Positions 23,185 through 31,139 of a stretch of DNA of 64,000 nt are shown here, one piece after another. The first letter of the stretch is position 1; the number at the start of each line of letters is the position of its first letter. Position numbers and translations under genes: made by a program. Origin of the DNA: a virus. The DNA lies in the IMG/VR virus record IMGVR_UViG_3300023274_000002, positions 1 to 64,000 of that record; one strand, written 5' to 3'. The notes beneath the pieces were generated by a model that was not told the origin of the DNA, made no database searches, and worked only from the letters and a program-made list of their open reading frames with translations.

Positions 23185-23720
23185 CGCTCGCCCCCGATCC
23201 GCTTGAGCCGCTCCATCACCCGAGGGTCCACGCGCTGAGCAACCGTCAGCCCCGCCCTGGTGGCCGAGGCCCGCTCAGCTCTGGTCCGGTCCATGCTGGC
23301 CTGCTTGGCGGCCTGACCTTCCTCCGTCTCGGGATGTCCGGCGTGCCAGTACCGTTGCATCGTCACCGGACTGCGCGGGCAGATCTTGCACCGGTAGACG
23401 TGGAGGTCACCCACCTGCCCGCCGGTCTTCTGCTCGATCTGCGCCGCCCACAGCAGCGCCTCGTCGCGGTAGTGCAGCCGCACCTTGCCGCACCCGTCAC
23501 GCCGCTCGGGCTCGACGGCCAGCGCAAGTTTCTGCCGGGTCACGCGCAACTGCTCGCTCAGGTTGTGCACCTCGGCACGCAGCGGCCCGACCTCCCTGCG
23601 CAGCTCCGCAATCCGGCGGTGCGCATCCCGCTCGGCACGGTCCTTGCGCTCGCACCGCTGCCGCCAGAGCTCCACCTCGGCCCGCAGTTCCGCCCGGCTC
23701 GGCCCGAACCACCGCCGCAT
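23181..23720 (-). CDS. Coiled-coil protein with zinc site
   Basis: 179 residues, ATG 23720 (TGATG overlap). Residues about 8-75 form a long charged coil (ELRAEVELWRQRCERKDRAE, IAELRREVGPLRAEVHNLS), then VYRCKICPRSPVTMQRYWHA with a C-x-x-C and later His, then another helix. Function unknown. Confidence 0.63.
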   Translation of the reverse strand: MRRWFGPSRAELRAEVELWRQRCERKDRAERDAHRRIAELRREVGPLRAEVHNLSEQLRVTRQKLALAVEPERRDGCGKVRLHYRDEALLWAAQIEQKTGGQVGDLHVYRCKICPRSPVTMQRYWHAGHPETEEGQAAKQASMDRTRAERASATRAGLTVAQRVDPRVMERLKRIGGER

Positions 23721-23914
23721 CACGACGCGAACCCCACGACCGGTGCCGTCGGGTCGATCGTGGTGAAGGTCAGACCGTCACCGAGTTCACGGGGGTACGG
23801 GTCGGCGAGCGCCGTTCCCAGCTCCATGCCGATCGGCCGCATGCCTAGCCACCCGATCACCGCCCACACCTGCTCGCCCTGCGTCGCCCACAGCGGCCAT
23901 CCCTGCTGGATCAT
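23720..23914 (-). CDS. Small hypothetical protein
   Basis: 64 residues, ATG 23914 (ATGA overlap): MIQQGWPLWATQGEQVWAVI followed by GMRPIGMELGTALADPYPRE. Hydrophobic, no clear membrane span. Unknown function. Confidence 0.6.
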   Translation of the reverse strand: MIQQGWPLWATQGEQVWAVIGWLGMRPIGMELGTALADPYPRELGDGLTFTTIDPTAPVVGFAS

Positions 23915-24099
23915 CTCGTCTCCCGCCCCTCGGTCATCTTGCGTTCCCACGTGATCGTCGTGATGCCGGCCTTGACCGCGGTCACTGCCCGCCAGTCGGC
24001 CGAGCACACCGTGCACGTCCATCCCTCCGGGTCCGCCCCGCGCCCCGCCGGCCGGCACTCGTGCCCGCCGTTGCCCACCCGTACCGGGCTCCGCTCCAT
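23911..24099 (-). CDS. Small zinc-binding hypothetical protein; first gene left of the AT-rich tract
   Basis: 62 residues, ATG 24099 with GAGAGGAGACGGCA upstream. Contains GGHECRPAG and WTCTVCSADWRAVTAVKAG. A promoter for this operon should lie in 24100-24388 but none of the GGGGGTACAGT class is present there. Confidence 0.63.
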   Translation of the reverse strand: MERSPVRVGNGGHECRPAGRGADPEGWTCTVCSADWRAVTAVKAGITTITWERKMTEGRETR

Positions 24100-24138
24100 T
24101 GCCGTCTCCTCTCGCCCCCACCTAATCGGGGTATCAGT

Positions 24139-24375
24139 GTGGGGGACCTCCAAGCCCTTGGGGGACCAGAATTTCTTGGTCCCCCAGGGGGTAAGCGCGC
24201 CGCAAAACAACCTCTATACGCGAGTCAAACAACTCTCTTCTTCTTTTTATATATTTTCCCAGCTCACACCGTGTTTTTTGAGATCTTGAGCTTTTCCAAG
24301 ATATTTGCGCGTGCAATCAATTTTGCGTTCCGCGCGACACCCCGTGGGGGACCGTGGTCCCACTTGGTCCCCCAC
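24139..24375. other. Candidate replication origin: AT-rich tract flanked by GGGGGACC dyads
   Basis: Noncoding (24100-24388) and strikingly AT-rich between about 24205 and 24330, with runs such as TTCTTCTTTTTATATATTTT, in an otherwise GC-rich genome. Five copies of GGGGGACC or its complement occur: 24141, 24160, 24178 (inverted), 24346, 24366 (inverted). They form two hairpin-capable dyads: TGGGGGACCA/TGGTCCCCCA at 24159-24186 on one side and GTGGGGGACC/GGTCCCCCAC at 24344-24375 on the other. Iterons beside an AT-rich unwinding tract next to a replication ATPase gene are typical of origins. It may also hold the promoter for the operon at 24099. Confidence 0.5.
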
Positions 24376-24388
24376 GAAGTTGATCATG

Positions 24389-25894
24389 TCAAACCGGCCT
24401 CGACGGGCCCAGCTCGAGATGCCCGTCAACGTCGTCCGCAGCGATCCAACCCATCGACCGGGCGTGGGCAAGCCCGGCATCGAAGTAGGGCTTGAGCCTC
24501 CCGAAGTTCTTCTTCAGCACGTACCGCTTGACCCGCTCGAACTTCTCGTCCGACTCGGCCACGGTGCGTGCGATCCGCCGGGCCACTTGCTCCACCTCGG
24601 CTGTGACCGACGCGCGCATGACCTCGATCTCGGTGGCCTCGGTAAGCCTGGCCGTGCGCTTCTCCTCCACCTGGCGCGCCTGCTCGGCGTCGCGGTGCCG
24701 GATCAGCCGGTCGCGGATCGCGCACGAGACGCTCCAGATCATGCCGCCGAGCACCCAGTCCGAGCGGTCCACCTCCCACCGTCCGTCCAGCCAGCAGAGC
24801 AGCGCGGCCAGCTTGCACCGCATCAACGGCTCGTGGGAGTCCATCGGGTCCACCTCGATCTCGCCGCGGTGCTTGCCCCGGGTCTGTGCCCGCAGCCACC
24901 GCTTGATCTCGATAGGGAACCGGATGATGCCCTCGGTCATGCCCTCCGGCGGCAGCACGAGCGGCTCAGGCCACTCGTACATCTCCTCGGGCATCTCGGT
25001 GTCCTGCGCGCCGAACCACAGGAACCGTTGCGGTGTGCCCGGCCCGACGTCGGACAGCATGGCCACCGCCGTGTCGGGCTGGTAGCCGATCACGATGCCG
25101 CAGGAGTAGGTGCGCGCCGGCACGAACCGGAACCGGTCCTCCGACGCGTTGGCCTGCCCGAGCGTGCCTCCTGACCATGCGGTGCGCAGCGTCGGGCCGA
25201 TGGTGGAGCCCTGGCGCTCGCGCATCATCTTGGTCAGGGTCTCGCCCTCGTCGACGAAGAAGAACGCCCGGTGCCGTACGACCGCGCGGACCGTCTTCAT
25301 CTCCGGCTCGGGCTGCGCGTTGCGACCCCGCCCCTTCATGACCATCTTGCCGGTCTCGCGCTCCACCATGCCCATGTACGCCTCGGCCAGGCCCTCGCCG
25401 GTACCGATCCCCAGGCCGTCGCGGAAGATCTCTTGGTCGGCGTAGCCCGAGTCGTCGGTCAGGTGCGACGGCAGCCGGACCAGCGTGCTGGCCGCCCCGT
25501 ACGCCTCGCTCTTGCCGATGCCCGACGGTGCGAGCAGGCACGCGAACAGGCTCAGCGTGCCCGGTGCGCCCTTGCCCGAGTCGAACAGCACCTCATGGCC
25601 GGCGGCGCCCGCGGCTCGGGCCAGCACGCAGGCGAGCACCGCGTCCGGGTGCGTCTGGCTGGCCCACGCCGCCTGCCGGACGGCCTTGAACATCTCCCGC
25701 GCGCCCCAGAACTCCTCAGGCAGCCGGTACCGTGCCGCGATCGTCTCCTCCGGCGTCGCGCCGGCCACTTCGGCGGGCGCGATGTGCGGCGCCGTGTTGT
25801 CGCTGTACACCTCGTCCGGGTCTATCGGGTACCCGTCCGCGTCCAGGTCGCCCGCCCACAGATCGTCAGGCACCTCGGCGTCGGACGGCGTCAC
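24389..25894 (-). CDS. Replication ATPase (DUF3987-like primase-helicase)
   Basis: 501 residues. P-loop LLAPSGIGKSEAYG near residue 125, Walker B-like AFFFVDEGETLTKMM near 215, an arginine-containing motif later (GTPQRFLWFGAQD) and a helical C-terminus. Matches the layout of DUF3987/YfjI-type ATPases that load or act as helicase in phages and islands. GTG 25894 is chosen because it overlaps the upstream stop as GTGA; ATG 25921 has no ribosome site. It lies beside the AT-rich candidate origin. Confidence 0.7.
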   Translation of the reverse strand: MTPSDAEVPDDLWAGDLDADGYPIDPDEVYSDNTAPHIAPAEVAGATPEETIAARYRLPEEFWGAREMFKAVRQAAWASQTHPDAVLACVLARAAGAAGHEVLFDSGKGAPGTLSLFACLLAPSGIGKSEAYGAASTLVRLPSHLTDDSGYADQEIFRDGLGIGTGEGLAEAYMGMVERETGKMVMKGRGRNAQPEPEMKTVRAVVRHRAFFFVDEGETLTKMMRERQGSTIGPTLRTAWSGGTLGQANASEDRFRFVPARTYSCGIVIGYQPDTAVAMLSDVGPGTPQRFLWFGAQDTEMPEEMYEWPEPLVLPPEGMTEGIIRFPIEIKRWLRAQTRGKHRGEIEVDPMDSHEPLMRCKLAALLCWLDGRWEVDRSDWVLGGMIWSVSCAIRDRLIRHRDAEQARQVEEKRTARLTEATEIEVMRASVTAEVEQVARRIARTVAESDEKFERVKRYVLKKNFGRLKPYFDAGLAHARSMGWIAADDVDGHLELGPSRPV

Positions 25895-26388
25895 GATCGG
25901 GCCATCCTTTCCTCGTCCCATGAGCCATCAGTGCGCACGTACAGGCGACCGCGCGGTACGACCGGATCCGGTCGTGTCGCCTCCCATCCGTAGCGAGCCA
26001 TCGCCGCGCCGGCCGCGGTCCACGGCGGTCGCGGCCCGTCCCATTGCTCGGGCGGGCGGCCGTACCGCCGCAGGTGCGCGATCTCGTGCGCCTCGGCCAT
26101 CTCTGCCATGCGCCGCGCGATTCGGGCGTCCCGGGTCTCGCGCGGCACGAAGTGCGCCTCGCGCGCCGACTCGAGCTCGGCAGCGTCACCGGCCGTGCGC
26201 GCCGCCGCTCCGGCCGCGAACGCTAGTGCCGCGACGTAGGCGAGCTGCGCCCGACTGAACGTCTCCTGCGTGCGCATCGCCTCGACGGCGTTCAAGGTGA
26301 CCCCTGCGCTGCGCGGGTACGCATCCGTGTCGATCAGCGCGGCCAGCCAGCAGCATGCGTGAGCGGGGGTTCCGTTAGAATCTGTCAC
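25891..26388 (-). CDS. Hypothetical protein
   Basis: 165 residues, Ala-rich and helical (QLAYVAALAFAAGAAARTAG, EMAEAHEIAHLRRYG). GTG 26388 follows AAGGAGTTGTC, a strong ribosome site. The HEIAHL piece looks like a zinc-protease HExxH motif but lacks the second glutamate arrangement and is probably fortuitous. Confidence 0.6.
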   Translation of the reverse strand: MTDSNGTPAHACCWLAALIDTDAYPRSAGVTLNAVEAMRTQETFSRAQLAYVAALAFAAGAAARTAGDAAELESAREAHFVPRETRDARIARRMAEMAEAHEIAHLRRYGRPPEQWDGPRPPWTAAGAAMARYGWEATRPDPVVPRGRLYVRTDGSWDEERMARS

Positions 26389-26420
26389 GACAACTCCTTG
26401 TGATACTCCGGTGACCAGAG

Positions 26421-26442
26421 ACCCCGCCTGCCCCGGCGGGGT
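26421..26442. terminator. GC-rich hairpin, possible terminator
   Basis: ACCCCGCC (26421-26428), loop TGCCCC, GGCGGGGT (26435-26442), in the gap after the stop of 26483-27109. TTTCG follows on the plus strand; the minus side continues CTCTGG, so it is only a modest terminator for the leftward gene. Confidence 0.45.
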
Positions 26443-26482
26443 TTCGCCGTCTGTGCAGCCTATGCAGCGCGGTCCGCCCGGA

Positions 26483-27109
26483 CTAGCGCCCGCGCTCGAT
26501 CGCCCGCTGGACCCGCTCCGCCTTGCGCTGCACGTCGGCGAGCCGGCGTAGGTGCCGCTCGGCCCGCAGCTTGTCCACGGTGCGCTTGTACCGGTAGATG
26601 GTCCGGTCGTTGACGCCGATCCGCTCGCCGACCTCTGCCCGGGTCAGGTGGCGCCAGGTGCGCGGCCCGTCGGACACGATCCGCTGCGACAGTTTGAGGC
26701 TGGCCACGATCCGCTCACCCGGTGTCGGGTTGTCGGGGTAGCCGTGCATCAGCATCATCAGGCTGATGCGGCCGACCACCAGACGGCGACCGTCGACGAA
26801 GAGTTCCAGCCGGGTGGTCTTCTTCGGCTTGCGCGCCACCCATGCGTCGTTGAGCTTGACGGCCAGCGGGCAGCGGCACCCGAGGTCGGTGTACGCCCGG
26901 CGCGAGTCGTGGGAGCTGGCAGTGCACTCACCGGTGGATTCGAAGTGGGCCACGACCTTGCGCCGGGCTTCCCGCCGCCGGGCCTTGGCCTGTTCGTGCG
27001 CGGACAGCGCCCCCTTGCACCGGCACCTGCGGGTCCAGGCGTACTCGGTGGCGCTGTGCAGTTCCCCGCGGCACTGCGGATTGGTAGGGGCGATCGTCCG
27101 GACCGTCAT
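26483..27109 (-). CDS. HTH DNA-binding protein with Cys-rich N-terminus
   Basis: 208 residues. N-terminal CRGELHSATEYAWTRRCRCK, central CTASSHDSRRAYTDLGCRCP (likely zinc), then a C-terminal helix-turn-helix HLTRAEVGERIGVNDRTIYR and a basic helix. ATG 27109 has GAGAGGAGACGACG directly upstream. Probable regulator or DNA-binding accessory of the replication operon. Confidence 0.68.
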   Translation of the reverse strand: MTVRTIAPTNPQCRGELHSATEYAWTRRCRCKGALSAHEQAKARRREARRKVVAHFESTGECTASSHDSRRAYTDLGCRCPLAVKLNDAWVARKPKKTTRLELFVDGRRLVVGRISLMMLMHGYPDNPTPGERIVASLKLSQRIVSDGPRTWRHLTRAEVGERIGVNDRTIYRYKRTVDKLRAERHLRRLADVQRKAERVQRAIERGR

Positions 27110-27159
27110 CGTCGTCTCCTCTCGGTGCGCGGGGCGGCCGGAGCCGCCCCGCAAGAACG

Positions 27160-27420
27160 CTACTTCTGTGCCTGCGGGTCGACCCGCCACGGCCCGGTGA
27201 TCACGATGCGCCGCATCGGCACGATGTTCTTGTCCGGGTCCTTGCTGTCGCCGGTCTCGAACTGCACGTACATGCCGATCTGATCGAGCAGCTTCCGGCC
27301 GGCCTCGGTCGGCTCGTGCAGGGCGCTGTCGATCAGCCCGAGCGCTTCCAGTTCGTCACCGACGGCCCTCTCCGCCTCGGTCCGGGCCAGGACATCCTCG
27401 GTTGCCTTGCGCGTTGCCAT
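27160..27420 (-). CDS. Small hypothetical protein
   Basis: 86 residues, ATG 27420 with GGGAGACGAA upstream. Acidic helix DELEALGLIDSALHEPTEAG, then a beta C-terminus PMRRIVITGPWRVDPQ. Unknown function; a gap of about 50 bases separates it from the HTH gene. Confidence 0.6.
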   Translation of the reverse strand: MATRKATEDVLARTEAERAVGDELEALGLIDSALHEPTEAGRKLLDQIGMYVQFETGDSKDPDKNIVPMRRIVITGPWRVDPQAQK

Positions 27421-27429
27421 TTCGTCTCC

Positions 27430-28332
27430 CTACTTCTCGTCGGCCTGCACGATGCTGACCGAGTACTCACCCTTGCAGATCTCGAACCCGTCGTTGTCGA
27501 TGGCGCTCGCATTGGCCATGTCCACCAGCGCCGCGGCGTATCGCACGTCGGTGCACCACAGCGTCAGCCGCTCCCCGGTGGCATCGTGCAGCGTCAGCGT
27601 CGGCATGTCCTGCCGGAACCACTGCTCGATGAACACGTCCACTTCCTCGCTGGTCCACCAGCCCCGCGGGTCGTCCGGCAGCGTCATCCACAGCGTGTTG
27701 TACCGCATGGTCCCGCTCGTGTCGCTCGGAGCCAGGCCAGGATCGGCCGGCTCCGCCTCGGCCAGCGTCCGCCCGCCGTGCTGGAACGCCCGCGTCCGGT
27801 TGTACGCGATCTTCCGCGCGTACTCGACGTCCAGGTCGATGCCGTATCGCCTAGCCACCGTGACCAGCGTCCGGAGCACGACGGCGAGCCGGTCGGCCGA
27901 CATCAGTGCCCCGCCGATCTCGTAGTGCAACCAGGCCATCCAGTCGCCGAACGTGGTCACCATGATCCGCGGGTCCGGCCGATGCTCGCGGATATCGCTC
28001 AGGTACTCGTATCCGCTGACGCGGACCCCGAACACGTCGGCCATGTCCAGCAGTCGGATCAGCACGTCCGCCAGCTCCGATCCGACACCCTCGGGCTTCG
28101 CCGGATGGTTGTCGCACTCGCCGAATGCGCACGTGCCGACGGGGGTCGCATCCTCCAGCCGGTGATCCCGGTACGCCTCCAGCGCCTCGCTCACCTCGCT
28201 GTGCAGCAGGGCGATGTAGTCGCCGAGCGTGTTGGATCCGGGACCGCCGCCGGCCGGCCGCCAGCCCTTCTCGACGTTGACCACGCGGATCTCCTCGGTC
28301 ATCTGCCGCAGCGTCTTGCGCTCGCTCGTCAT
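27430..28332 (-). CDS. Tandem MazG-like nucleotide pyrophosphohydrolase
   Basis: 300 residues. The first domain holds the MazG acidic pattern LHSEVSEALEAYRD (ExxE) and GSELADVLIRLLDMAD (ExxD), which binds Mg and hydrolyses NTPs to NMPs. A second copy (WLHYEIGGALMSADRLA, then YARKIAYNRTRAFQHGG) lacks part of the acidic set and is probably structural. The last 110 residues are unassigned. ATG 28332 lies 2 bases after the clamp stop. Confidence 0.75.
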   Translation of the reverse strand: MTSERKTLRQMTEEIRVVNVEKGWRPAGGGPGSNTLGDYIALLHSEVSEALEAYRDHRLEDATPVGTCAFGECDNHPAKPEGVGSELADVLIRLLDMADVFGVRVSGYEYLSDIREHRPDPRIMVTTFGDWMAWLHYEIGGALMSADRLAVVLRTLVTVARRYGIDLDVEYARKIAYNRTRAFQHGGRTLAEAEPADPGLAPSDTSGTMRYNTLWMTLPDDPRGWWTSEEVDVFIEQWFRQDMPTLTLHDATGERLTLWCTDVRYAAALVDMANASAIDNDGFEICKGEYSVSIVQADEK

Positions 28333-28334
28333 CG

Positions 28335-29465
28335 TCAGCCCTTCAACGGCATGAGCACGTGCCGCCACGACTCGTTGCCAGGCACGGTGACCACGACGCC
28401 GGTGACGACGTCGGTGCGCATCGCGATGTCCACCTCGTCGCCCGGCGCCGAGGCAAGCGCGTCGGCGAAGAACCGCGGGTTGAACGCCAGCGTGACCTCC
28501 GGCCCGGAGTACTGGGCGTCCACCTCCTCGGCCCCATCCTGCTTCAGTGTCTCGGCCTTGGCGTTAATGGTGATCAGATCCTCGGAGAAGGCGATCCGCA
28601 CCGGCCCCTCCTTGTCCCGCACGATCCCCGCGCGCTTGAGTGGTCCGGCCAGGTCACCGACCTTGACGACCACGTGCTCCGGGTGCTGGTGCCGGAAGAA
28701 TCCCCGGACCGCCTCGAGCATCGGGTACGGGTCGGCCACCTGCCGCAGCGTGATCGCCCGCGTCGGCGACGCCAGCGAGATCGAGCCGCCGTCCAGCCCG
28801 ATCTCCACCTCGTCAGGCCCGGTGAACGCCTCGGCCACGTCCACCATCGTCTGCGCCATCACCAGCGCGGTCGCCTCGACGGAGTCGAGGCCGGCGTGGT
28901 CATGATCGAACGGTGCGATGTCCCGCGCAGCACGGAACGAGTTGGTCGCCATCGCGGTCACCTCATTCTCGCCGAACGTGAGGTGCATCAGGTGCAGGGC
29001 AAGCGGCTGCTTCGGGTCCACCGACCGCGCCGCGCCGGCCCGGTGGATCGCCGAGGCGAGCCGGTCGCCAGGTGCCCGGCCGAGGATCGGCAGCTTGTCC
29101 GGCAGCGGCGGGAAGTCGTCCGCGTCAAACGTCGGCAGGGTGTACGTGAACCGGCTTGCGGTCAGGATCATCCCGTCCTTGTCGTCCTGGCGCAGCTCCA
29201 CCGGCTTAGCCGGGAACGTGCCCACGAGCGCGTCCAGCAGCCGGCCGGACACGACGGTCCGGCCGGATCCGTCGCCGTCGACCGGCACGATCGCCCGGGC
29301 GGTCACCGTCTCGTTGTACGCGGTGATGGCCATCGACCCGTCGCCGACGTCGATCAGCAGGCCACCCTGGATCGGGACGGTCGGCTTGGCGTCCAGGAAC
29401 TTGGCCGCCCACTTGACGGCCGCCGCGAATACCTGCGGCTTCGCCGTGATGGTTCCCTCGATCAC
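28335..29465 (-). CDS. dnaN: DNA polymerase III beta subunit (sliding clamp)
   Basis: 376 residues, the normal length for DnaN, covering three clamp domains: GLLIDVGDGSMAITAYNETV early, LTASRFTYTLPTFDADDFP in domain 1, the central VTAMATNSFRAARD, and the C-terminal SWRHVLMPLKG, matching the usual end around the peptide-binding pocket. It would tether a polymerase, likely the host's since no phage polymerase gene is visible. GTG 29465 overlaps as GTGA. Confidence 0.85.
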   Translation of the reverse strand: MIEGTITAKPQVFAAAVKWAAKFLDAKPTVPIQGGLLIDVGDGSMAITAYNETVTARAIVPVDGDGSGRTVVSGRLLDALVGTFPAKPVELRQDDKDGMILTASRFTYTLPTFDADDFPPLPDKLPILGRAPGDRLASAIHRAGAARSVDPKQPLALHLMHLTFGENEVTAMATNSFRAARDIAPFDHDHAGLDSVEATALVMAQTMVDVAEAFTGPDEVEIGLDGGSISLASPTRAITLRQVADPYPMLEAVRGFFRHQHPEHVVVKVGDLAGPLKRAGIVRDKEGPVRIAFSEDLITINAKAETLKQDGAEEVDAQYSGPEVTLAFNPRFFADALASAPGDEVDIAMRTDVVTGVVVTVPGNESWRHVLMPLKG

Positions 29466-29926
29466 TTGCTCGTCCCCTCTCGGTTGATCTCGTGCGCCAG
29501 GAAGGCGTCGAAGTCCGGGTAGACCTCGGTCGCCGGGTGGCAGTGAAACACGTGCTCGCGCGGGCCGACGAGGATGAGCCGCATCGGCGCGTCGGTGGAC
29601 TCACCGAGCCATGGATATTCGTCGTGCACGGTGATCGCGACACCGTGCTCAACGTGCCGCCCACCGCGCCCGCCCTCGCCGGTGAACGAGACGATGGCGT
29701 GGCACATGCTCAGGTCTTCCAGGTCTTTCTGCGCGTACCTCCACGCCCGGGCGACCATGGCGGGGCTCCCCAGGTTCTCGGCACTGAATCCCGCGTCCAC
29801 GGCGGTAAGATCCGGCTCCAGCCAGCGCGAAACCACGACCGCGCCGATCTGCGCGGCGTGCATCCGGTCGGCGTTCGCCTTGAGCTCGGCCCGTCGCGTG
29901 TACGCGCCCGCGAAGTAGTAGCGCAT
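29462..29926 (-). CDS. Nucleoside 2-deoxyribosyltransferase-like protein
   Basis: 154 residues opening MRYYFAGAYTRRAELKANAD, the start expected for the family's nucleoside-binding fold, with RGGRHVEHGVAI carrying the likely catalytic Glu in the right place. Probably salvages or exchanges nucleobases, or a related role; the family is often encoded in phage nucleotide modules. ATG 29926 in a TGATG overlap. Confidence 0.68.
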   Translation of the reverse strand: MRYYFAGAYTRRAELKANADRMHAAQIGAVVVSRWLEPDLTAVDAGFSAENLGSPAMVARAWRYAQKDLEDLSMCHAIVSFTGEGGRGGRHVEHGVAITVHDEYPWLGESTDAPMRLILVGPREHVFHCHPATEVYPDFDAFLAHEINREGTSK

Positions 29927-30900
29927 CACGACTCCACGTCGAACAGGGTCTCGGGCTCCTCGGCCGCCTTGACGTCCACCGCGGCGAGGTTGCGCAGGGT
30001 CTGCTTGTAGTAGCTGGTCTTGAGCTCGGCGCCGATGCCGCGCCGGCCGCACCGGACGGCCTCGTACACCTCGCTGCCGACGCCCATGAACGGCGTGAAC
30101 ACCGTCTCGCCGGGGTTGCTCCAGAGCTGCACGCCGCGGTGAATCACGTCGAGCTGAAGCGGGTGGACGTGCTTCTCGTCGTCGTCCTCCCGGCTCTCCC
30201 GGAACGGCAGCACGTTGTCCAGCCGCACGTCGTCCCAGAAGGCCGACGCGTACTGCCGCCACACCCAGTGCGAGAACCGGTTCTCAGTCTGCTTGCCGGT
30301 CCACCCGCGGTAGGGCAGCAGCTCGGCCGGCATCTCGCGCTCGCCTGCGTACTCGGTCAGCCCGATCGGGTTGGCGATCGGCACCGGGTTGTCGCCGCGC
30401 TTGCGGAACGCCAGCAGGTAATCGGCCGACGCCACCGAGCAGTTGCTGGCATCCTCCACGATCGTCTTGTGCGCGAGGCCTTTCGTCATGGTCCGGTTCC
30501 GCACGGTCAGCGGTTCTTTCCAGACGTGGTAGCGCCCGACGTAGGCGAACCCCAGCTTGTCGTGCATCCGGATGATGTCGCCGGGGAAGTCGCGCAGCGC
30601 GTCGTTGCGTCCGGAGTTGGACAGCGGCACGTCCATGCAGTGCACCAGCGACCGACGGCCCGGCATGGTGATCCGGTGCAGCTCGCGGGTCAGCATCTCG
30701 TAGTGCGCGAAGAACTCCTCGTACGACCGGTTGTTGCTCAGGTCCCGCTCGCTGGACGAGTAGTGGTAGAGGCCGGCGAACGGCGGTGAGTAGATCGACA
30801 GGTGGATGCTGTCGTCCGGGTAGCTCTGCATGACCTCCATCGAGTCGCCGTTGTAGACCGCCCACCGGTCGGTGATCTGCTGGTCGAGCACGTTGCCCAT
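29926..30900 (-). CDS. DNA methyltransferase (beta-type N6A/N4C)
   Basis: 324 residues. Catalytic motif IV (HLSIYSPPFAG, SPPF) comes early and motif I (FTPFMGVGSEVYEAVRCG) late, the beta-group order. SPPF favours N4-cytosine but N6-adenine cannot be excluded. ATG 30900 has AGAGGACGACG upstream; GTG 30921, overlapping the upstream stop, would add seven residues. It could protect phage DNA from host restriction. No cognate nuclease is adjacent. Confidence 0.85.
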   Translation of the reverse strand: MGNVLDQQITDRWAVYNGDSMEVMQSYPDDSIHLSIYSPPFAGLYHYSSSERDLSNNRSYEEFFAHYEMLTRELHRITMPGRRSLVHCMDVPLSNSGRNDALRDFPGDIIRMHDKLGFAYVGRYHVWKEPLTVRNRTMTKGLAHKTIVEDASNCSVASADYLLAFRKRGDNPVPIANPIGLTEYAGEREMPAELLPYRGWTGKQTENRFSHWVWRQYASAFWDDVRLDNVLPFRESREDDDEKHVHPLQLDVIHRGVQLWSNPGETVFTPFMGVGSEVYEAVRCGRRGIGAELKTSYYKQTLRNLAAVDVKAAEEPETLFDVES

Positions 30901-30917
30901 CGTCGTCCTCTCGGTTG

Positions 30918-31139
30918 TCACTGGATGATTCCGCGGCGCCGAGCCTCGGCCCGTCCGTCGTCGGTGATGGTCACTTCGGTCTGGTTGCCCTCGACCCATT
31001 CCAGCTTGGCAAGGCCGCGTGATCGAAGCGCCTCAGCGGTTCTCCCCCATCGGCCGTAGGTGCCTACGTACATCTGAGGATGAGTGGCGATGTCGGTCAG
31101 CAGCTCCGCTTGCGGAGCCGTCAGTCTCACCGAAGCCAT
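30918..31139 (-). CDS. Small winged-helix-like protein
   Basis: 73 residues, ATG 31139, overlapping the helicase stop by 13 bases. Short wHTH pattern: LTAPQAELLTDIATHPQMYV, TAEALRSRGLAKLEWVEGNQ, VTITDDGRAEARRRG. No regulator role proven. Confidence 0.55.
   Translation of the reverse strand: MASVRLTAPQAELLTDIATHPQMYVGTYGRWGRTAEALRSRGLAKLEWVEGNQTEVTITDDGRAEARRRGIIQ

Noticed and set aside
25891-26388. HEIAH motif as a metallopeptidase in 25891-26388
   Set aside because: The motif stands in an Ala-rich helical protein with no third ligand or glutamate in the right spacing; likely fortuitous.
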